NCBI GenBank assembly: GCA_018822365.1
Contig: JAHJKL010000048.1
Span: forward strand, 1 to 41,047
DNA from: Candidatus Margulisiibacteriota bacterium
GTDB lineage: Bacteria > Margulisbacteria > WOR-1 > O2-12-FULL-45-9 > XYB2-FULL-48-7
Direction of reading: 5' to 3'
Length of the DNA stretch: 41,047 bases
Shown: positions 36,019 to 41,047 of the stretch, piece by piece
Position numbering within the stretch: position 1 is the first letter of the stretch
Layout: every line of letters begins with the position of its first letter
The notes under the pieces: generated by a model
Told to the model about the DNA's origin: nothing
The model's database searches: none
Seen by the model: the letters and a program-made list of their open reading frames with translations, nothing else
Translations under genes and position numbers: made by a program

Positions 36019-37014
36019 ATGGACTTAATCGCCGAGATCTGGAACAAAGCCAAGCGCCTCAATAAAACGATAGTCCTCCCCGAAACCGAAGACGCCCGGA
36101 CCCTGAAAGCGGCCGAACTCGCCGTTAAAAGCAAGATCGCTAAAATTATCTTGATCGGCGAAGCCGACAAGATCAAAAAGACCCCCGGCGCCGGCGACGT
36201 CGACCTCTCCGGCATGACCATCGTCAATCCGCTCGAGCATCCCAAACTTGATAAATACATCCAGGTATTAAAAGACAAACGGGCCGCCAAAGGAATGACG
36301 ATCGAAAAAGCGCGCCAGCTTCTGACCAGGGACTTTCCATATTTCGGAGCAATGCTGGTCGACCAGGGGGAAGCCGACGGCATGGTTTCCGGCGCGACCC
36401 ACACCACCGCCGACACTCTCCGGGCGACGATCGACTGTATCGGCAAAGGGACCGGACAATCGATCATCTCCAGCTATTTTGTGATGATCCTGCCGGACAA
36501 GACCTTTGGCGAGGAAGGGATCCTTTTTTACGCCGACTGCGGCGTCGTCCCCAACCCGACCGCGGAACAGCTGGCCGATATCGCCATCCAAACCGCCGAC
36601 CAGTTTGTGAAGCTCGTCGGCCGCGAACCACGGGTCGCCATGCTCTCTTTTTCGACCAAAACTTCGGCGGTCCATCCGGACGTCGATAAGGTCATAAACG
36701 CGACTAAGATCGCCAAAGAAAAAAAGCCCAACCTTCTCCTTGATGGAGAGCTTCAGCTCGACGCCGCTATTGTCCCGGAGATCGGCTCCCGTAAAGCGCC
36801 GGGGAGCATCGTCGCCGGTCGGGCTAATGTTCTTATTTTCCCTGATCTTGATGCAGGTAATATCGGTTATAAACTAACCCAGCGGTTGGCTAAAGCCCAG
36901 GCTTTCGGGCCAATTTTGCAGGGGGAAGCGAAACCGGTCAACGATCTTTCCCGGGGTTGCAGTGTAGAAGACATCCTCAATGTTATCGCGATAACCGCGG
37001 TCCAGGCACAGTAG
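36019..37014 (+). CDS. pta: Phosphate acetyltransferase
   Basis: A 331-residue Pta of the short type, interconverting acetyl-CoA and acetyl phosphate. Family motifs: [46 protein letters not shown] and [20 protein letters not shown]-like residues (here [14 protein letters not shown]). AckA is not adjacent. Seven bases separate it from the DUF362 gene. Phosphate butyryltransferase is less likely given length and motifs. Its product would feed acetate or acetyl-phosphate metabolism in a fermentative lifestyle. Confidence 0.95.
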   Translation: MDLIAEIWNKAKRLNKTIVLPETEDARTLKAAELAVKSKIAKIILIGEADKIKKTPGAGDVDLSGMTIVNPLEHPKLDKYIQVLKDKRAAKGMTIEKARQLLTRDFPYFGAMLVDQGEADGMVSGATHTTADTLRATIDCIGKGTGQSIISSYFVMILPDKTFGEEGILFYADCGVVPNPTAEQLADIAIQTADQFVKLVGREPRVAMLSFSTKTSAVHPDVDKVINATKIAKEKKPNLLLDGELQLDAAIVPEIGSRKAPGSIVAGRANVLIFPDLDAGNIGYKLTQRLAKAQAFGPILQGEAKPVNDLSRGCSVEDILNVIAITAVQAQ

Positions 37015-37021
37015 CTTTTGC

Positions 37022-37442
37022 ATTTTTGATCGTATAGCAAGCGACATCCGAGCCGGCAATTAATCTTTTTTGAACGCGTAAAACGGCCGAAACTGTTTTG
37101 TCCGGATTTTGGCTCATGCCTTCAACACAGACTTTTTTGGCCTAATTTTAATTTACCTGCGCGCCTTAACAGATCGGTTATCACCGCCTCCGCTACCCCA
37201 GCCTGCTCACCCAAATCCTGGCCGTTTTCTTTGGCTTTTTGAAATAAAGCGGCGGCTTTCAAGCGGCACTCGATCGCTCCGGGCTTGGCGCGGGCATAAT
37301 CGCAGACCCAGGCGGCAGGTCGCTTTAGATATATCCGGGCTGCAATAGCCGCAGGCCGGGCAGGACTGGATCCACGTTTCCATAGTTGAGCGGTACATTT
37401 CGGTCGGCCTGGCATCCAGGTCCGGCGAGCAAAAAAAACAGC
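37022..37442 (-). pseudogene. Remnant of a zinc-ribbon protein (DUF2225-like)
   Basis: Three coding blocks in three different frames on the minus strand. The first (37442 to about 37310) has CFFC, then METWIQSCPACGYCSPDIS, a CxxC...CPxCG zinc ribbon. The second (about 37316 to 37130) reads AAWVCDYARAKPGAIECRLK and ends LLRRAGKL. The third (37117 to about 37022) reads NPDKTVSAVLRVQKRLIAGS and DVACYTIKNA. Together they look like one bacterial zinc-ribbon family member, broken by a deletion and two frame changes. The family name is a weak recollection. It lies between pta and the HNH-RecQ gene, in an eroded zone. Confidence 0.5.
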
Positions 37443-37461
37443 TTGACGAACCGAGCAGATT

Positions 37462-39378
37462 TTAGTCAAGGGCTAGGAGATGGGAGGGGCTAGGCTTGCT
37501 CTCTCTGCCGCCAGGGCGTCTATTATTTAAAGCTTGTTTTATGCAAATATTTCTGCAGCAATTATCACAACACTTCGGTGCTACCGGAAGAGCAACAAGA
37601 TTCGCCTGGTCAAAACCCTTTCTTAGCGCGCGTACCAGGTGTTTAAACCCGTCGATGAGACGAACAATTAACCGACCGATCCCATCCGTTACTCCGTTTA
37701 AAATAGTGACGTCCCCGTAATATGAAAGCAAGAACTGCCGGCGGCATTCTTTCGTACTTACATACTCGACCAATTTAGCCAGCTCGTCATATCTCATTTT
37801 TTCCGCTTGCCCCAGATCCCGGTAATCGTTATAAAGGTTTTTATCCGACTTGATCGCTCGTATTGTCCCGTCGCTCTGATCAAACGACACATAACCCCTT
37901 TCGCACAACAACTCTCTGGCAATCTTATACTTCTCTCGCTCATACTGGTCATGGGCATAGCACTTTTCAATTTCCTTATCATTGGCTAACCCATCGATCG
38001 AACATCCTACTGCGGAACTATAAACTCGCTTAATATCGGCAATATTAACGCTTTTTCCGATTAGATAGACCTGCTTGCTTTCATTACCCTGGTCATACAA
38101 TATTACACTCTCAACCTCGGCACCATTCCTACCTGCCCGGCCGCTTTCCTGATAATAACAATTTATCGACTCCGGCAGATCGTAATTAACAATATAGTCA
38201 ATATCCTGGATGTCTATCCCCATACCGAACGCCTTGGTGGCAACCATTACGGTTTTCGTGCCGTAAATCGCATCATAGTTTTGGTTATTCTGTTTCGCGC
38301 CCATTTTTCCAACATATTTGACACTCTCGATCCCGCGGCTTTTTAACAATGCGCGAACCTCATGGACGGTTTTTTGCCAGGCACAATAAATTATCCCCTT
38401 TTTGCCGTTTCGCGCAATAATATATTCTACTAACGCGGCCTGCTTGTCCGTCTCATGGCGATAGCGATTGACTCGATAATAGATGTTCTTTCGATTAAAC
38501 CCCTTGATGAACGTATTGGGCTTGCTCATGACCAGTTTATCCCTTATCTCCGCCTGCATGAGCTTGTTCGCGGAAGCGGTGATCGCCAGGATGGGGATCG
38601 GCCCCAGGGCTTGCCGAACTTTAGCTATTTTGGAATAACTTGGCCTGAAGCCCAGCCATTCCTTGACACAGTGCGCCTCGTCGACAACGATCAAATTGAT
38701 CTTGATCATTCGCAATTGTTCAATGAATTCCTCCGACAAGCGCTCCGGCGCGATGTAAAGCAGTTTAAAATACCCTGCCGCGACCATAGCCAGTCTTTTT
38801 TCTCTTTCTTCCTTACTGAGATCGCTGTTGATATAAGTAGCCGGTATATTCTTTCTGATCAGGGAAGTCACCTGATCATGCATTAAACTTTTGAGGGGAG
38901 AAAACACCAGCACGATCCCTGTTTGATATCCCAGGGCAGGCAACTGGAAACAAAGTGATTTCCCTGCCGAGGTGGGCATGACGAGCATTGTATCCTTGCC
39001 TTTTAGTAGGCTTTCGATCGTTTCCTTTTGGCCTATTTTAAAATCGCTGTAGCCAAAATAGCTTAAAAGGTAGTAAAGATCAGAAAACTTATTATCAATC
39101 AGACCTATGTGCCCAAGGAAGCGCCGGATCTTCCTGTTAAGGAAGCGAAAGAATCGTTGACCAAGAGTGGCCTGGACCTGGGGGTGGATAAGACAATGAC
39201 ATTTATTACAAAGCGTAATTAAGTTTGATAACTCGTGAGATCCGCTTTCTGAAATAGGGATTATATGATGAACATACAGCAGGCTTTTTTCACCGCATTT
39301 TTGGCAAGCATGCTGGTCTCTATTTTTAACTTTGGCGCGTATTTCTTCCCAATTACTGGGATACTTTTTTGACAACAT
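37462..39378 (-). CDS. HNH nuclease-RecQ helicase fusion
   Basis: A 638-residue fusion. Residues 1-66 are an HNH domain: CxxC at C25/C28, the catalytic HH at 37-38, N52, and C57/C60 with H61 and H65 (TLCNKCHCLIH). A basic linker (about 68-95) leads to a RecQ-type SF2 helicase: motif 0 with Q117, Walker A TSAGKSL (136-142), DEAH (233-236), HCVKEW, and motif VI ESGRAGRNG. The RecQ zinc subdomain has C545 and KCCDNCC at about 602-608, with about 55 residues between them, longer than usual. No HRDC domain follows. DNA nicking or cleavage coupled to unwinding is expected. It carries a sigma-28-like element upstream, on the minus strand, and lies next to a macro-domain pseudogene. Confidence 0.85.
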   Translation of the reverse strand: MLSKKYPSNWEEIRAKVKNRDQHACQKCGEKSLLYVHHIIPISESGSHELSNLITLCNKCHCLIHPQVQATLGQRFFRFLNRKIRRFLGHIGLIDNKFSDLYYLLSYFGYSDFKIGQKETIESLLKGKDTMLVMPTSAGKSLCFQLPALGYQTGIVLVFSPLKSLMHDQVTSLIRKNIPATYINSDLSKEEREKRLAMVAAGYFKLLYIAPERLSEEFIEQLRMIKINLIVVDEAHCVKEWLGFRPSYSKIAKVRQALGPIPILAITASANKLMQAEIRDKLVMSKPNTFIKGFNRKNIYYRVNRYRHETDKQAALVEYIIARNGKKGIIYCAWQKTVHEVRALLKSRGIESVKYVGKMGAKQNNQNYDAIYGTKTVMVATKAFGMGIDIQDIDYIVNYDLPESINCYYQESGRAGRNGAEVESVILYDQGNESKQVYLIGKSVNIADIKRVYSSAVGCSIDGLANDKEIEKCYAHDQYEREKYKIARELLCERGYVSFDQSDGTIRAIKSDKNLYNDYRDLGQAEKMRYDELAKLVEYVSTKECRRQFLLSYYGDVTILNGVTDGIGRLIVRLIDGFKHLVRALRKGFDQANLVALPVAPKCCDNCCRNICIKQALNNRRPGGRESKPSPSHLLALD

Positions 39379-39402
39379 ATGCTTAAGCCTTGCCTCCCCT
39401 CA

Positions 39403-39430
39403 TTATCCCCACTATTTAGCCTAAATTTCA
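39403..39430 (-). promoter_or_regulatory. Sigma-28-like promoter of the HNH-RecQ gene
   Basis: Minus strand: TGAAATTT (39430 to 39423), 12 bases, GGGGATAA (39410 to 39403). Leader to ATG 39378 is 24 bases. It is the only minus-strand member of the set, which argues against a simple strand or repeat artefact. Confidence 0.55.
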
Positions 39431-39518
39431 ATATCTATATAGTGATTTTTGGCTTTATAATTTAAATATTATCTCTTTTCAGCCTGATCCCAGCCTCCCC
39501 AATTCTATAAATCCCCAT

Positions 39519-39838
39519 ATGCCCATTGAGCTGATCCAGGGCGACATTACCACGCTGTCAGTTGATGTCATCGTCAACGCCGCTAACAAGACTCTCCTGT
39601 GTGGGGGCGGAGTGGGACCCATTTTTGGGTGGAAAGAAGGGAGGGACGAAGCGATCCTAACCGGTTGCTATCTTAATTAATTTAAGCTGGCCCAAGAGAA
39701 CGGCTTTAAAAGCCTAGCCTTCCCCGCCATCGCCATCGGAACTTATGGCTTCCCAATAGACCGGTCGGCTTGAAGACATGACCCACCAACTGAAAACGAT
39801 CAAAAAGCATCTAGGGGAACTATGTTGTTGGTGGAAAT
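39519..39838 (+). pseudogene. Degraded macro-domain protein
   Basis: The reading starts MPIELIQGDITTL (ATG 39519) and continues with VDVIVNAANKTLLCGGGV, the ADP-ribose-binding start of a macro domain. The next stretch jumps to KEGRDEAILTGCYLN, so about 60 internal residues, including the usual GAIHxxAG region, are missing. An in-frame TAA follows, after which FKLAQENGFKSLAFPAIAIG and TYGFP, the second family signature, continue in frame to a TGA. A frame change then gives MTHQLKTIKKHLGELC. No functional product is likely. A TATAAA lies just before the start. It is divergent from the HNH-RecQ gene. Confidence 0.8.
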
Positions 39839-39850
39839 AAAAATAAGTGG

Positions 39851-39926
39851 CGGGCCCGAAGGGATTTGAACCCTCGATCTCCTGCGTGACAGGCAGGCAT
39901 GTTAAACCAGGCTACACCACGGGCCC
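39851..39926 (-). tRNA. tRNA-Asp (anticodon GTC)
   Basis: A full cloverleaf on the minus strand: acceptor GGGCCCG with CGGGCCC, D-arm GTAGCCTGGTTTAAC, anticodon loop CTGTCAC (anticodon GTC), T-loop GGGTTCAAATCCC, discriminator G. CCA is not encoded. A TGTTATAAT promoter lies 31 bases upstream. Its 5' half and upstream flank are duplicated at 40472-40538. Confidence 0.95.
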
Positions 39927-39957
39927 ACTTATTTAATAGCGGGAAATCAACCTGATT

Positions 39958-39966
39958 ATTATAACA
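39958..39966 (-). promoter_or_regulatory. Extended -10 promoter of tRNA-Asp
   Basis: TGTTATAAT on the minus strand (39966 to 39958), 31 bases before the tRNA. The duplicated copy keeps a similar TGATATAAT at 40553 to 40545. Confidence 0.5.
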
Positions 39967-40010
39967 GATATGAAAATTATTGGGAAGACAGATAAAATAA
40001 CGGTTAATTG

Positions 40011-40265
40011 TTAAATGTAGTTCTTAGTTGTTATTAATGATTCTATGAATTTGCGGCTTTTTCTCCTTTTCAGGCAAGATTCACGTTTTCTGGCCTCACT
40101 ATTTGTCGTATAACTCTCTGAATAGACAATTTCAAGCGGAATAAGCCCCTTTGTGCTTCTTATCTTACCGGCATTATGTTGTCTTAATCGCTTCTCAAGA
40201 CAATGCGTAGCCCCAACATAATACTTGCCATTCTTTTTACTTCTTAGGATATACATAAAAAACAT
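40011..40265 (-). CDS. GIY-YIG nuclease-fold protein (UPF0213/YhbQ-like)
   Basis: An 84-residue single-domain GIY-YIG protein: MYILRSKKNGKYYVGATHCL gives the first strands (GKYYVG in place of GIY-YIG), with the following ERKL-like Arg in KRLRQHNAG, and EARKRESCLKRRK holding the conserved Glu/Arg helix. Such short proteins have DNA-nicking potential but mostly unknown roles. The start may be at M1 (40265) or M4 (40256). It lies between the intact tRNA-Asp and its broken duplicate, so the duplicate flanks it. Confidence 0.85.
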   Translation of the reverse strand: MFFMYILRSKKNGKYYVGATHCLEKRLRQHNAGKIRSTKGLIPLEIVYSESYTTNSEARKRESCLKRRKSRKFIESLITTKNYI

Positions 40266-40304
40266 GATAAAAAACAGCTCATAAAGGATGATAGTTTGGG
40301 ATTT

Positions 40305-40389
40305 TCCCGACTCACATTATTTTAAAATAATTGTGGAACAGTCGGGATCCCGTCGGTTTCACATCATCATATTTTAATGTCCGACGGGA
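40305..40389. mobile_element. Bipartite palindromic insertion element 1 (85 bp)
   Basis: Two abutting imperfect palindromes. The first (40305-40347) runs from TCCCGACT to AGTCGGGA around an AT-rich core with CACA/TGTG. The second (40348-40389) runs from TCCCGTCGG to CCGACGGGA. Ends are TCCCG...CGGGA. Inserted in the T-loop of the tRNA-Asp copy without loss of tRNA bases. No ORF. Confidence 0.75.
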
Positions 40390-40406
40390 GAACCCTCGAT
40401 CTCCTG

Positions 40407-40471
40407 TCCCGATTCACATTATTAAACAATAAAATAATTATGGAATAATCGGGATCCCGCCATAGGCGGGA
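40407..40471. mobile_element. Bipartite palindromic insertion element 2 (65 bp)
   Basis: Same plan as element 1. A first palindrome (40407-40454) from TCCCGATT to AATCGGGA shares the core CACATTATT and AATAATTATGG with element 1. A second short hairpin (40455-40471) is TCCCGCC-ATA-GGCGGGA. Inserted beside the anticodon loop of the tRNA copy with no bases lost and no obvious target duplication. Confidence 0.75.
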
Positions 40472-40538
40472 CGTGACAGGCAGGCATGTTAAACCAGGCT
40501 ACACCACGGGCCCACTTATTTAATAGCGGGAAATCAAC
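40472..40538. repeat. 67-bp exact direct repeat of the tRNA-Asp 5' half and flank
   Basis: Identical to 39885-39951. It covers the tRNA-Asp D-arm and 5' acceptor strand plus 25 bases of upstream flank. Weaker similarity continues through the promoter. The repeats bracket the GIY-YIG gene. Confidence 0.9.
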
Positions 40539-40613
40539 ATAGTTATTATATCAGATTACCTGTTATACGCCCACTCTAAATTTATTAACGGGTTGTTTCA
40601 TACGATTAAATGT

Positions 40614-40765
40614 GGCCTTCAAAGGGGTTCCTTGCTGGGGCGGGGTTAGCAACAACCCTACTAAGATCAGGTTGTTGCGGGGGCATTTTGAAGGCCGGGG
40701 ATTCTTAAGGGGTATCCCCTTAAGCAGTTTCTTTCCCCCATTTCTTTGCTGTCAAAGAAATGGGG
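40614..40765. repeat. Cluster of four perfect inverted repeats
   Basis: GGCCTTCAAA (40614-40623) pairs with TTTGAAGGCC (40687-40696) around an inner GCAACAACC / GGTTGTTGC (40649-40657 with 40670-40678). Then CTTAAGGGG-TAT-CCCCTTAAG (40704-40724), then a 13-bp stem CCCCATTTCTTTG / CAAAGAAATGGGG with loop CTGT (40736-40765). No U-tract follows, so these are not simple terminators. It could be a structured RNA or a dispersed repeat. The rest of 40554-40900 shows no gene. Confidence 0.6.
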
Positions 40766-40914
40766 AAGAAACAAAAGAGAACAAAAACTAAAATACGGGT
40801 AAGGATAAAACTAAAGAAACCGGAGTTCCCCCTGACCTCCCCCCCTCAACAAGCAGGTTCAGTCGCGGGTAAAAAAGAGCCGCTTGGAAAGTGGAAACAA
40901 CTCAATTTATATTC

Positions 40915-40920
40915 TATAAT
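40915..40920 (+). promoter_or_regulatory. Possible -10 of the exported-protein gene
   Basis: TATAAT 9 bases before the ATG at 40930, with TGGAAA as a weak -35 at 17 bases. No Shine-Dalgarno is seen, as in the other short-leader genes. Confidence 0.45.
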
Positions 40921-40929
40921 ATATCTATT

Positions 40930-41047
40930 ATGAAAAAACTAATTATCGGTTCTTTGCTGGTCCTCTTTGCCGCTTCGCTCGCCGTCGCGCAGGAAACCAG
41001 CCAGCAGGCTGACCAGGATTACATCAACAAGCTCTATTACCGGCATA
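40930..41047 (+). CDS. Exported protein, N-terminal part only
   Basis: The first 39 codons of a gene cut by the window edge. MKKLIIGSLLVLFAASLAVA is a standard Sec signal peptide with a likely cleavage after AVA, then QETSQQADQDYINKLYYRH. The mature protein is not long enough to identify. Composition after the signal suggests a periplasmic or surface protein. Confidence 0.75.
   Translation, partial: MKKLIIGSLLVLFAASLAVAQETSQQADQDYINKLYYRH

Larger units (their letters stand above)
40298..40513 (-). pseudogene. Second tRNA-Asp copy, broken by two insertions
   Basis: Removing two inserts (40305-40389 and 40407-40471) leaves GGGATTT (40298-40304), a 17-base block (40390-40406) and a 42-base block (40472-40513). 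All three match the intact tRNA-Asp exactly and in order. Only the last acceptor bases at the 3' end are missing. One insert falls in the T-loop, the other at the 3' edge of the anticodon loop. It cannot give a functional tRNA unless the inserts are removed, and the 3' acceptor strand is absent in any case. Confidence 0.88.

Noticed and set aside
40704-40765. Rho-independent terminators
   Set aside because: The palindromes are strong, but no run of U follows either of them, on either strand.
1-41047. CRISPR array, rRNA genes, prophage or full insertion sequence
   Set aside because: No regularly spaced repeats, rRNA-like sequence, phage structural genes or transposase were seen on either strand.

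Overview
The window is 41 kb from an uncultured, free-living-looking bacterium. Housekeeping genes have canonical bacterial forms: NusB, ScpA/ScpB, DprA, CdaA, a diaminopimelate decarboxylase, an FtsI-type transpeptidase, and separate TrpS and TyrS. Gene order and the many unrecognised proteins suggest a candidate phylum, perhaps of the Margulisbacteria/Saganbacteria (WOR-1) type. That placement is an impression from gene content, not a measured result.

Layout. From 2.5 to 27.7 kb the minus strand is packed with core metabolism and cell biology in tight, often overlapping operons: gcvPB with an MsmX-type ABC ATPase; ribE-ribBA-ribH; nusB; accC; an Nramp-like transporter with an MgtE-like regulatory protein; trpS-scpA-scpB-dprA; and lysA-cdaA-panB-tRNA-Arg-aroK-aroB-tyrS-holA-ftsI; then cimA. 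Plus-strand genes are inserted singly or in small groups: a transglutaminase-like/TPR protein, a divergent protein kinase and a GH16-like lipoprotein. From 27.8 to 37 kb the plus strand dominates: an epimerase/radical SAM pair, four unrecognised proteins, a Fic protein, a family 4 uracil-DNA glycosylase, a DUF362 protein and Pta. The last 4 kb is eroded and repeat-rich: two protein pseudogenes, an HNH-RecQ fusion, an intact tRNA-Asp, a GIY-YIG gene, a second tRNA-Asp copy broken by two palindromic insertions, a hairpin cluster, and the start of an exported protein.

Main observation. Nine accessory genes or operons share an upstream element of the form TGAAATtt-N12-nnCGATAA (N11 once). The spacing is nearly invariant and the layout resembles a sigma-28 (FliA/SigD) promoter. 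None of the housekeeping starts I inspected has it. Those instead often carry an extended -10 (TGnTATAAT-like) only 6-14 bases before the start codon, which implies leaderless or nearly leaderless mRNAs. The window therefore shows two promoter classes that separate the housekeeping programme from an accessory regulon. The regulon covers the transglutaminase-like/TPR protein, the kinase-like protein, the GH16 lipoprotein, the epimerase/radical SAM pair, four unknown proteins and the HNH-RecQ fusion.
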